Source of the DNA: a bacterium
GTDB taxonomy: Bacteria > Patescibacteriota > Microgenomatia > UBA12405
Direction: 5' to 3'
Assembly (NCBI GenBank): GCA_021817905.1
Contig: JAKAFM010000004.1
Location: 1 to 59,281, forward strand
Length of the DNA: 59,281 nucleotides
The notes under the pieces: generated by a model
The model's database searches: none
The model's input: only the letters and a program-made list of their open reading frames with translations
Told to the model about the DNA's origin: nothing
Program-made: the position numbers and the translations under genes
Part shown: positions 47,084 to 56,240 of the stretch, piece by piece
Numbering within the stretch: the stretch's first letter is position 1
Layout: each line of letters opens with the position of its first letter

Positions 47084-47321
47084 CCTCCGTAAGCCGCCAG
47101 ATTAAGGTGTCGGTGTCGAGGACAAGGCAGAAAAAGGCAGTGGGGGCGGCGACAGAAAAAACATGGAATAGCGTCCTCCCCTGCCGAAAGGTATGATGCA
47201 GGCCAAGCTTGACGATTTGATATTCCCGGGATTGCCATTTTAATGATAACGGAATAAGTTGTTTGGTGTAAGGATCAGAATTAAAAACAACAGCAACCGG
47301 AGTGTTGATCTTAAGACTCAT
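47067..47321 (-). CDS. Small protein coupled to the Y-family polymerase
   Basis: MSLKINTPVAVVFNSDPYTKQLIPLSLKWQSREYQIVKLGLHHTF...; overlaps polymerase start. Confidence 0.6.
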   Translation of the reverse strand: MSLKINTPVAVVFNSDPYTKQLIPLSLKWQSREYQIVKLGLHHTFRQGRTLFHVFSVAAPTAFFCLVLDTDTLIWRLTEVDNGL

Positions 47322-47352
47322 ATGAGAAGTATACCCGAATAAAACCCGAATA

Positions 47353-48531
47353 TCATCTATGGGAACGAATAGTGGCTCCGATGAATAAAATTCCGAAACT
47401 AGCGGCAATAACGCCAGTAGTAACAAATCCTGCTTGAATAGAAAATTGGGTGATAATAAAACCAACAATAAATGGACCAACAGATTGACCGATATCCATT
47501 ATTGAATGTAATGCCCCCAGAAAGCTGGTTTGTTGGGAAAGTTGCGATAATTGGGCAACATAGGCAGTGGTAGCCACAGTAGTAATAGACATGCCGATAC
47601 CAAATAAGACGCAACTTGCCATAAGTAGTGAATAGATCGATGATTGAGTAAGAAGAATCATGGCTACGGCAATAATAAAAATACCGATCGCAATAGGAAA
47701 GCGCTTGTCAATTTGATCGGCAATTTTACCGAAGAATGGCTGGGTGACAGCAATTGATAGAACCTGAACTGAAAGCAATGGCCCCATCAAGACGGCCGGG
47801 ATATTTTTTCCAAGGAGATACAGAGGAAGATAGGTTTCAAAAACACCATAGGTAAAATAGACAGCCATTTGAATGAGAGCTGTTAAAAATATTGGTCTAT
47901 TGGTAGTAAATTGTTTAAGGGTAAAGAGAAAATCAGAAAAACTCAAATGGCGGGGTAACTTATTGGAAAAATCAGTAGAATGGTTAAGTAAAATAACCAA
48001 AAAACTGACCGGAAGACTGATAATAAAAGCAGCGATATAAACAAGACGGTAATTTAGAGTGGTAGTGATGATTAGGCCACCAAGAAGCGGGGCTAGTAGC
48101 CGGCCAACTAAGGTTGAGGAATTATAGAACCCAAGACTTTGAGCTTTTTTATTTTCAAAAAGTTCAACAATAATGGAAGCGACTATCGGCCCCAAGATGG
48201 CAGTGGCCAAACCATGAAAGAAGCGAATCGGCAAGAGGAGAAGTGGATTTTGAACAGCTAAATAAAGCAATGGGGCTGTAACAAAAATAAAGGCAGCGAT
48301 CGTAAGCAGGTTTTTCTTACCCCAATTGTTGGCCAAATAACCAATAGGAAAACCTAAGATCATACCCGCTAACGGAGAGAGCGACGAAAGTAAACCTAAC
48401 AAAGCGGTGCTGGCACCAAGACTTTTGGCAAAAAGTGGTAATACCGGACTTTTAGAAATGGTGGTTGAAAAAATTCCAAAAAAGCCAAGAAGGCAGATAT
48501 AATAGACTCCTCGGGAAGATATTTTGGTCAT
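47353..48531 (-). CDS. Major facilitator superfamily transporter
   Basis: 12-TM-like; GFPIGYLANNWGKKNLL motif A-like. Confidence 0.85.
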   Translation of the reverse strand: MTKISSRGVYYICLLGFFGIFSTTISKSPVLPLFAKSLGASTALLGLLSSLSPLAGMILGFPIGYLANNWGKKNLLTIAAFIFVTAPLLYLAVQNPLLLLPIRFFHGLATAILGPIVASIIVELFENKKAQSLGFYNSSTLVGRLLAPLLGGLIITTTLNYRLVYIAAFIISLPVSFLVILLNHSTDFSNKLPRHLSFSDFLFTLKQFTTNRPIFLTALIQMAVYFTYGVFETYLPLYLLGKNIPAVLMGPLLSVQVLSIAVTQPFFGKIADQIDKRFPIAIGIFIIAVAMILLTQSSIYSLLMASCVLFGIGMSITTVATTAYVAQLSQLSQQTSFLGALHSIMDIGQSVGPFIVGFIITQFSIQAGFVTTGVIAASFGILFIGATIRSHR

Positions 48532-48548
48532 ATGTTAACTTCATTGTA

Positions 48549-50069
48549 TCAGGCAAAGCCCGGGAAGAAATCAGTTTTGAGATGATCTTTGGCAACACCC
48601 ATATTAGCTAAAAGTTCCTCAAAGGTGACAATCATAGAACGAGGCCCTGAAACATAAAAATAGCAATTTTGATAGTCAGGTACTTCGGTTTGAATAAGCG
48701 GGGCATCAATGCGCCCGGTTTTCCCGGTCCAACCAGGGGGGACAGTTCCACCATCACTCAGAACATAGATTGTTTTAATTCCTAATACTTTTTGGGCCTG
48801 ATTAAAAACATCGCTATAGACAACATCGTCAATAGTTTTGCTGGCATAAAAGATAGTAATATCCCGCTGTTCCTTTTTATCAATTAGGTATTTGACCATA
48901 CTTCTAAAGGGGGTGATTCCGATCCCGCCGGCAATAAAAACTAATTTCTTGGTTTTATCCTGAGGAAGGGTAAAATCCCCTGCCAACTGTCCGGCAACAA
49001 TTCGACTATCGATAGTCATATTAAGAAGCGCTTTTTTATAGGTACTGGAATTTTGGTAGAATTTTATTCCCAAACGAAGATCCGGCTCGGTTGGCGATGA
49101 GGCCAAGGTAAAATAACGTCGATTGCCACGGTCGTCGGGATTGTCGTGCTCAAGTGTCCACTCCATATACTGACCCGGTTCATAGGAAATTTTTTGGATA
49201 GGTGTAAACACAAAGTCGTAAATATCCGGTGAAAGTTGGATTTCTTTGGTGAGATTAAGCACCAGCTTAATTTTTGGACTCACTAGATATGAAAAAAGAT
49301 TGCCGGCAATAAGGGCAAGTTCCGGAGTCGAGAAAATCGGGCCAAGATGGATTTGGGGAGCAAACAAGATTCCCACCAGCCCACCATACATCATTTGCAG
49401 TTTGGCAGTTGGAGGAGTAGTTAACGGTTCGGTTAACATGACAAAGGCAAAAAATAGAATTGGAGTATCGATAACTAGATTTTTTATACCACCAAATGGA
49501 CTGACTCCCCGACTGACAGCAAAAAATACCGTCTCAATCAGAGCCACAACCAGGAAGCTTTCTATCAACCTATACCGTTTAATTTTTCTAACAATTAAAA
49601 GTCCCCCAACAAGAACAAACGGAAACATAATGGAATTACCAACCCACCAGGTAGCAGTTTGGTTAATAACCAAGGAAGTAATGACGACGGCAATAGCAAC
49701 GGGATTAAATAAGTGTTTTTTGCCAATAGCAAAGATAAATTTTGAGGCCATTGTTAAAATGGCGGCCCAGGCAAGAAAAATATAGTCATGAATGCCGGTA
49801 GGCGGGGTAATAATTAAGGCCAGAATAAGGGCGGAGATATAGAGTGATTCGTTATTAGTCGGTGACTCAAACACGGTGGCAAATACGGTGTTAGTACACC
49901 AACTAACAATAACCAGAACGGTGATTGAAGCGATGAGTGCAAGGGGGCTAAATGGGAGCAGATGAAAAATACTGAATGATAAAGCAATGGCCAATAAGAT
50001 AAGCAAAAAATAAAGTATCAGGCGATACATGGTAATGGAATTGAGAAAATTGTCGATTATTTTGAGCAT
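48549..50069 (-). CDS. RnfD/NqrB-like membrane domain fused to ferredoxin-NAD(P)H reductase domain
   Basis: N-terminal TMs; C-terminal YEPGQYMEWTLEH, RYFTLASSP, FIAGGIGITPFRSMVKYL, FYVSGPRSMI. Confidence 0.85.
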   Translation of the reverse strand: MLKIIDNFLNSITMYRLILYFLLILLAIALSFSIFHLLPFSPLALIASITVLVIVSWCTNTVFATVFESPTNNESLYISALILALIITPPTGIHDYIFLAWAAILTMASKFIFAIGKKHLFNPVAIAVVITSLVINQTATWWVGNSIMFPFVLVGGLLIVRKIKRYRLIESFLVVALIETVFFAVSRGVSPFGGIKNLVIDTPILFFAFVMLTEPLTTPPTAKLQMMYGGLVGILFAPQIHLGPIFSTPELALIAGNLFSYLVSPKIKLVLNLTKEIQLSPDIYDFVFTPIQKISYEPGQYMEWTLEHDNPDDRGNRRYFTLASSPTEPDLRLGIKFYQNSSTYKKALLNMTIDSRIVAGQLAGDFTLPQDKTKKLVFIAGGIGITPFRSMVKYLIDKKEQRDITIFYASKTIDDVVYSDVFNQAQKVLGIKTIYVLSDGGTVPPGWTGKTGRIDAPLIQTEVPDYQNCYFYVSGPRSMIVTFEELLANMGVAKDHLKTDFFPGFA

Positions 50070-50070
50070 A

Positions 50071-50811
50071 TTAGACGACAAATTTACTAAATCCAGAAGT
50101 ATAGGTGGCTTGGCCATTTTTATCAATCTGGTAACCTTCGAACCCCGGAAGTTGTTCGATAAAATCGATGCCTTGAACACCCATAGCGAAGGCGGGCGTA
50201 GCAAAGCGATCAGCTTCGTAGACGTTTGGACCGATAACTGTTAGGCTGACAATATCGGTAATTAATTGACCTGATTTTTGGGGATTATATACATGTTGAC
50301 CACGGATGTAGGTTCCAGAGGTAGCAATGCCTTGGTTTGAAAGTTGGAGGACTTTGATTATTTCGTTAAAATTAAACGGGTTGCGGATACCAACTTGCCA
50401 GGGTTTATTTTCTGCATTGTGGCCATATATTTGAATGTCGCCGCCGGCATCAATGTAGCAATTTTTGACACCTTTTTGAATGAGAAGCTGGGCAGCGTTA
50501 TAAATAGCCCAACCTTTTACTAGACCAGATGGATCAAGTTGGCCACGACGTTTAATTTCAAAATAGCCATTTGATTGTATTTTTGTTTGTTGACAGAGAC
50601 TCAGGACTGTTTTCATGTCTGGGCTATAATCAGCCGCCTTTATTTTGCCAAGATTGATTTGGGATATTTCGCTCGTTGGTTTAAAAACGCTGAATTTGTT
50701 GTCTATATAGATAAAATAATCGTAGACTAGCGAAAATAGATCAGGAGAAGGATTCTTATCAGTAATCTCGACAGTAATAGGCATATCCATCATTATTTTT
50801 GTTTGTCTCAT
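50071..50811 (-). CDS. apbE: FAD:protein FMN transferase, ApbE family
   Basis: MDMPITVEI, FSVFKPTSEISQIN, LDPSGLVKGWAI, CYIDAGGDIQIYG. Confidence 0.92.
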   Translation of the reverse strand: MRQTKIMMDMPITVEITDKNPSPDLFSLVYDYFIYIDNKFSVFKPTSEISQINLGKIKAADYSPDMKTVLSLCQQTKIQSNGYFEIKRRGQLDPSGLVKGWAIYNAAQLLIQKGVKNCYIDAGGDIQIYGHNAENKPWQVGIRNPFNFNEIIKVLQLSNQGIATSGTYIRGQHVYNPQKSGQLITDIVSLTVIGPNVYEADRFATPAFAMGVQGIDFIEQLPGFEGYQIDKNGQATYTSGFSKFVV

Positions 50812-50813
50812 GG

Positions 50814-51359
50814 TTAAGATGCCTGATTAAGGGCGGTTTGTAACGATTGCATGAAGGCCTGGCTGGTAAAAGTGACACTGGAGACAATTTGGACATTGGC
50901 GCTTTGGGCCTGAATAGCTTCGGAAGTTAGGATGGGGACGGCCATAGAGCTTTTTCCGGCCGAAGTGTAGTTGTCGTTAGGATATTGAAGAAAATTAATC
51001 GCGGCAATTTTGCCACCTCTAATAGCTACCTGGACCTGGACACTGCCATAAACAGCGTCGTTTACCGAGCCGGTGTAATTGCCATTTTTATATCTACCTT
51101 GTGGAGCAGGGACTCTTGTTGGCGGTGGGGCAGTTGGAACCGGTCTTTTGGTAGGGGCGGGAGTAAATGCAGGATTGTCGACGATAGTTGGGGGAGGGGC
51201 CGTGGGTACTGGCGATGACTGAATAGAAGTTACAGAATCGGAAATAGGAGAAGAAGAAATAAGCATTGAGGGTGTAGAAGCAGCTGCGTTTGATTGTTCC
51301 AAAATGGCATAGGCCACAAATGCCAGTACCACGAACGAAGAAAGAATTATTTTTTTCAT
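50814..51359 (-). CDS. FMN-binding domain protein, signal peptide and Pro/Thr linker
   Basis: YKNGNYTGSVNDAVYGSVQVQVAIRGGKIAAINFLQYP...SSVTFTSQAFMQSLQTAL (flavinylation-type motif). Confidence 0.88.
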   Translation of the reverse strand: MKKIILSSFVVLAFVAYAILEQSNAAASTPSMLISSSPISDSVTSIQSSPVPTAPPPTIVDNPAFTPAPTKRPVPTAPPPTRVPAPQGRYKNGNYTGSVNDAVYGSVQVQVAIRGGKIAAINFLQYPNDNYTSAGKSSMAVPILTSEAIQAQSANVQIVSSVTFTSQAFMQSLQTALNQAS

Positions 51360-51473
51360 GAATGTTTGATAGTAAAGGTGTTTTCTGAAAGTTAACTGAG
51401 AACAATTACTGAATATTGGCCTACTTACATCTTACATTATGCGCGATAAAACATGGGTGGGTGGGTAAATCTT

Positions 51474-51923
51474 TTAGATATCTCCGGTAGTTATTTCAAT
51501 GACAGTGACAGGTTGACCATTTACGTCAACGGTATCCCCTTGCTGATGCCCTATTAGGGCAATACCAAGCGGACTTTCGGCCGATATCCATTGAGGTTTA
51601 AGGTGGGCATCATTTTTGCCGACAAGGGTAATAACCATCTGACGATTATCGTTAGTAAAATTGACGGTTATCTGATGGCCAAAAGTAATAGTGGTATTTT
51701 GAGTGGGAATTGGCTGAACAACTGCCGCTTTCAGATCGGCCATAATTTCGGCAATTTGCGTTTGTAAGACAACGGCCCGTTCACTGTAAAAAAGATAGGC
51801 GGAATTTTCTTTTAAGTCGCCTTCGGCGGCGGCTTTGGCTCGCTCTTCGTAGGTACGGGTTAACTCAGCTTTGAGTTCTTGAAGGTTTTGCTCTAATTTT
51901 TGTTTACCTAATTTGGTTATCAT
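51474..51923 (-). CDS. GreA/GreB-family transcription elongation factor
   Basis: Coiled coil ...EGDLKENSAYLFYSERAVVLQTQIAEI; SPLGIALIGHQQGDTV. Confidence 0.93.
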   Translation of the reverse strand: MITKLGKQKLEQNLQELKAELTRTYEERAKAAAEGDLKENSAYLFYSERAVVLQTQIAEIMADLKAAVVQPIPTQNTTITFGHQITVNFTNDNRQMVITLVGKNDAHLKPQWISAESPLGIALIGHQQGDTVDVNGQPVTVIEITTGDI

Positions 51924-51986
51924 TAGATTGTAATTCTATCAGTTTCTCGATAGAATTAAAACATTACTTTTTTAGTAGGAGTTTCC

Positions 51987-52637
51987 ATGAATACTTTTTC
52001 CGATGCCCTATTGTGGCGTTATGCAACCAAAAAATTTGACCCGACCAAAAAACTTACTCAAGAGCAGCTTGATTATTTAATGAATGCCGGACGATTGGCC
52101 CCAACCTCTTTTGGGTTACAGCCATTTAAAATTTTAGTGATTACCGACCAAAAAACAAAAGAACAATTAAGTCCAGCTGCCTTTAACCAACCACAGATAA
52201 TTGATTCGAGTGCGGTATTTGTATTGGCAGCTAACAAGAGCGGTTTAAGAGCTGAAGATGTTGATAGTTTTATAACCTTAGTAAGCCAGACTCGTGGGGT
52301 ACCGGTCGATTCATTGGCTGGTTTTCGGCAAACTTTACTTGACTTCTCAACACGAGCTACCACTGAACAGCAAATTGAGTGGATAAAAAAGCAACTTTAT
52401 ATTGTTTTGGGAGTTATCATTTCCGCGGCGGCAATGAGTGCTATCGATAGCTGTCCAATGGAAGGTTTTAATCCAAGTGAAGTTGATAAAGTGTTGGGAT
52501 TAGAGGCGTTAGGTCTAACTTCGGCTGTTTTACTGTCAGTTGGCTATCGCGCGACCGATGATAAATATAGTCAGGCGAAAAAGGTCAGGAAACCAATAAG
52601 CGAACTTTTTATACCAATAGCTACACCCGGAGAATAA
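51987..52637 (+). CDS. Nitroreductase-family NAD(P)H oxidoreductase
   Basis: RYATKKFDPTKKLTQEQLDYLMNAGRLAPTSFGLQPFKILVI. Confidence 0.92.
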   Translation: MNTFSDALLWRYATKKFDPTKKLTQEQLDYLMNAGRLAPTSFGLQPFKILVITDQKTKEQLSPAAFNQPQIIDSSAVFVLAANKSGLRAEDVDSFITLVSQTRGVPVDSLAGFRQTLLDFSTRATTEQQIEWIKKQLYIVLGVIISAAAMSAIDSCPMEGFNPSEVDKVLGLEALGLTSAVLLSVGYRATDDKYSQAKKVRKPISELFIPIATPGE

Positions 52638-52980
52638 AAATAAAAATACCGATAATAGCTGAAATAATTGCAAGTGTTAAAACGGCGCCCGCGGCAAGAT
52701 CGCGGGCGTTCTTGGTAGCGTGATAACTAAGTTTATTTTCATCCCGGATTAAATTTGCTAATTCCTCGACACTGGTGTTAATTAGCTCGGCGGCCCATAC
52801 CAGACCAATGAGTAAAAATAAGATCATCCAATCTATAGGTGATATTTGCCAAATTACACCAGCGACAATAACACTTAAGGCTGCTACTCCGTGAACTTTC
52901 ATGTTACGTTCCTTAAATCCGGTAGTAATTCCTCTGAAAGCGAAATAAAATCCCTTAAAAAACTTTGCCAATGCAGTCAT
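52621..52980 (-). CDS. dgkA: Diacylglycerol/undecaprenol kinase family
   Basis: ERNMKVHGVAALSVIVAGVIW, LIGLVWAAELINTSVEEL. Confidence 0.92.
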   Translation of the reverse strand: MTALAKFFKGFYFAFRGITTGFKERNMKVHGVAALSVIVAGVIWQISPIDWMILFLLIGLVWAAELINTSVEELANLIRDENKLSYHATKNARDLAAGAVLTLAIISAIIGIFIFILRV

Positions 52981-52989
52981 AAAAATAGT

Positions 52990-53676
52990 TTAATCCTTTT
53001 GGTGGTTTTTATATAGTTTAAAAAAATAGAATGATTTATCAATAAGTAGGGCGGTAATAAACCACCACAAGCCAATACAATACCCTCCCAAGACATCGGA
53101 AGGATAGTGAACGCCAAGATAAATACGGGTAAATCCAATATAAACTATGATTAAAACACAAGCGATTCCAGTGTAGAGACTAAGTTTTTTATTTCTTGTA
53201 AAATGAAACATATAAAAAGCGATAGTAGAATAAAAGACAAAAGAATTCATGGAATGACCAGAGGGAAAGGTATAGGTTGATTCGTGAATAAGTGGCGATA
53301 TGAGGGGGCGTGGGAGAGCGATGAGAGACTTTAATAGCAGGTTGATAGCAAGACCCATAGAGGTCATAATAATAAAAAGTAGGGCCTCTTTTTGGTGATG
53401 ACGGTGAATGAGAAAGATAACAATGATTAACAAACCGATGAGAGTATAGCTGGCTCCGAGATTGGTCGTCACCATGATTATTTTTGTTAAAACAGGGGTG
53501 CGTAAATGGTAAACAAAAGTAGAAATGAGCAAGTCATAATGAAAAAGTTCTTTTTCGACGACATCCCGAGCAAATTTTAGAAAGACGAATCCCACCAAGA
53601 AACTTGAGGAGATGCCGATAAGTACCTCTAGGAAGATGAGACTAATCGCATGAGTAGTAGAAAATAACTTTTTCAC
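52990..53676 (-). CDS. PAP2-family phosphatase
   Basis: KSLIALPRP, PSGHSMNS, GFTRIYLGVHYPSDVLGG. Confidence 0.92.
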   Translation of the reverse strand: MKKLFSTTHAISLIFLEVLIGISSSFLVGFVFLKFARDVVEKELFHYDLLISTFVYHLRTPVLTKIIMVTTNLGASYTLIGLLIIVIFLIHRHHQKEALLFIIMTSMGLAINLLLKSLIALPRPLISPLIHESTYTFPSGHSMNSFVFYSTIAFYMFHFTRNKKLSLYTGIACVLIIVYIGFTRIYLGVHYPSDVLGGYCIGLWWFITALLIDKSFYFFKLYKNHQKD

Positions 53677-53876
53677 TACTTTAGTTTAGCAGTTGGCAGA
53701 GCTTTGGTACTGGGAGTTGGTGACACAGCTGAAGTGGGCACAGCTTCTATTGTCGGGATGGCCGTGGGGGCACCGAGTAAATGCCTTTTGATATTACTGG
53801 GACTAAAACTCTTAAGACTGCAGGCAGAAACAACAACAGCAGAGGTAACTAATACAGCTAGAGAATATTTTTTCAT
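53676..53876 (-). CDS. Small lipoprotein
   Basis: MKKYSLAVLVTSAVVVSAC lipobox, Pro/Thr tail. Confidence 0.55.
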   Translation of the reverse strand: MKKYSLAVLVTSAVVVSACSLKSFSPSNIKRHLLGAPTAIPTIEAVPTSAVSPTPSTKALPTAKLK

Positions 53877-53917
53877 TTGGAAATTAATTGATAAAAAAAA
53901 TATCTGTTATTACTATA

Positions 53918-54550
53918 TCATTTTTGTTTTTGGGCGGTGAATCCAAAAACGGCACAGACTAAAGCAGTGGCAAGCAAAAATCCACCAACTACATCACTTG
54001 GCCAATGCTCCCCTAAACTAACTCGGGAAACCAACACAGCGAGTAATAAGACTCCAATCGTAAGATTTATGGCTCTAATTGATTTTTTATGGAAATGAAC
54101 GCCAGTATAATTTACAATAAGTGCAAAAAAGGTGGAGCGAAAACTGTGCCCTGAAGGATAGGATGAGCCGAGGCTGATTTGTGAGGTAGGGAGCGTGACA
54201 TGAAGATCGTTGCGATAAAATTGAAGTGGAGGGCCAGGGTGATTAAATGAGTATTTTGAGAGGAGTTCTATTGATGAGCCGATAATATAAGCAAAAGTGA
54301 GAAAAAGTCTGAGTTTATTGTTTTTAGTTGACCAGATAAAGAAAGCGATGGGGAGGGTAATAATTTCAAAATTACCTAATACGCTTAAAACGGCTAGAGG
54401 ATTGTCTAAAATAATAGGGGTTTTTCTTTGGATTAGCTTGAGAATGACAACATCAAATTGCTGAAAAGGGTGTAGGAAAAGTAGTAAGGTTCCTAGGCAA
54501 AATAAGAAGGTGGAAGTGAGTGCGAGCAACCGATAGTGCTGGGAAGTCAT
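53918..54550 (-). CDS. PAP2-family phosphatase, second copy
   Basis: SSYPSGHSFRST, SRVSLGEHWPSDVVGG. Confidence 0.9.
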   Translation of the reverse strand: MTSQHYRLLALTSTFLFCLGTLLLFLHPFQQFDVVILKLIQRKTPIILDNPLAVLSVLGNFEIITLPIAFFIWSTKNNKLRLFLTFAYIIGSSIELLSKYSFNHPGPPLQFYRNDLHVTLPTSQISLGSSYPSGHSFRSTFFALIVNYTGVHFHKKSIRAINLTIGVLLLAVLVSRVSLGEHWPSDVVGGFLLATALVCAVFGFTAQKQK

Positions 54551-54585
54551 GACTCCTTTAATTTTAACAGAACTTGGGGTGGTCG

Positions 54586-55053
54586 CTATTGGACAATACC
54601 GTTTTGATCGACAACCAAACCATAATCATCACGAAGATTATTGTCTTTGTTTTCGGTGTCATCCAGCATAGTATTTTCAACAAAGTACAAACTTTGATCT
54701 TTACCTAGTTTATAGCTTTGAATTTCTTCGTCTGATTCTTTGGGTAATAAATCCACCTGAGTACGACCGTCGGCAGTTTTTGATGTTTTCATGGAGTAAT
54801 TTACAAATGCCTTTTGAGCATCGGCAGATAATTCACCAGGATAAATTTTGTAGGCTACCTTGGCAACAGGTGAATCTGTTAACTTCATACCTTTAGTAAG
54901 GAAGGCGGGACGTTTAGGGGCTGAGGAGGCTTGTGATTGGGCGGTTATAGCGGCGTTCCAAGCACGCATGGTTTGAATTTTATGTTTAATGAGTAATGCA
55001 CTTTCGAGGGCAATAATAATAAGGAGAACAATGATGATAGTATTTTTTGACAT
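54586..55053 (-). CDS. Hypothetical anchored protein
   Basis: MSKNTIIIVLLIIIALESALLI anchor. Confidence 0.5.
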   Translation of the reverse strand: MSKNTIIIVLLIIIALESALLIKHKIQTMRAWNAAITAQSQASSAPKRPAFLTKGMKLTDSPVAKVAYKIYPGELSADAQKAFVNYSMKTSKTADGRTQVDLLPKESDEEIQSYKLGKDQSLYFVENTMLDDTENKDNNLRDDYGLVVDQNGIVQ

Positions 55054-55133
55054 ATTTATTTGGATTTTATACTACTACTTAATCAGTGTAAAGATTTAAT
55101 TTTATTCATACCATAAAATGGTAGAATTTTGGA

Positions 55134-56229
55134 ATGAGAAAGCTTTTATTGCTTATGTTTTTGAGCTTATGGTTTTGGGGAGGATTAACCAAACCATCAT
55201 TGGCGGCTTCTGGTGATAACCAAACGGATCAACAGACAATGGATGGAAAGATAGATAAAATAGTTGAAGAAAAGACTATTACAGTTATGGATACGAAACA
55301 ACTTTACCAGAAATTGGAAGTAACCATAACTTCAGGAGAAAAAAAAAGGTGAAAAAGTTATTATTGAAAACGGCAATGAACCGCTGGCAACCAATATTCG
55401 TTATCATCTTTATGACCGGGTAATTGTAAGTTCGAGCTTGGGGACAGATGGTAGCGAGCATTTTTTTATTATGGATTTCGTTAGAACAGACAGTTTGGTT
55501 TTGTTGACAATTATTTTTGTGGCTGTAACTTTGCTTGTAGCCAGGTGGAAAGGGTTGGCGTCAGTGGTTAGTATGGCACTAACTTTTTTACTTATTATGG
55601 TATTTGTTTTACCAAAGTTGGCGGATGGAGTTAATCCGGTTTTGATTGCTTTAGTGGCATCGGCATTAATTATTCCGGTAACTTTTTATTTGTCCCATGG
55701 GGTTAATAAAAAAACGACGGCGGCTATTTTGGCTTCCTGGATCACTCTATTGTTTACCGGATTTTTGGCATATATATTTATTAACCTTGGAAAACTTTCC
55801 GGAACAGCTTCCGACGAGGCGGCGACATTGTCAACCTTTCTGCACGGAACTGTAAATATGAAAGGGTTATTGTTGGCTGGATTCATAATCGGAACTTTGG
55901 GAATTTTGGATGATATTACTATTTCTCAGGCGGCGATCGTAGAGGCATTGGCAAAAACTACGAAACACAAACTTGGACATCTTTACAGTAAGGGAATGGA
56001 AGTTGGACGCGATCATATTTCATCGAATGTGAATACATTAATTTTGGTGTATGCCGGAACCTCGTTGCCATTAATGCTTATTTTTATTGATAATCCTCAT
56101 CCTTTTTCTGAGGTGGTTAATTATGAATTTATAGCCGAGGCTATTATTCGAACTTTAGTAGGAAGTATTGGGTTGGTAATAGCGGTTCCAGTGACAACTT
56201 TAATTGCAGCTTGGTTTTATTCCAGTTAG
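55134..56229 (+). CDS. YibE/F-like membrane protein split by a +1 A in a poly-A tract at ~55340
   Basis: First part 55134-55352 (signal peptide + KIDKIVEEKTITVMDT), second part 55438-56229 (YibE/F TM domain); removing one A joins them: SGEKKGEKVIIENGNEPLATNIRYHLYDRVIVSSS. Confidence 0.75.
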
Positions 56230-56240
56230 AATGGAAGTGG

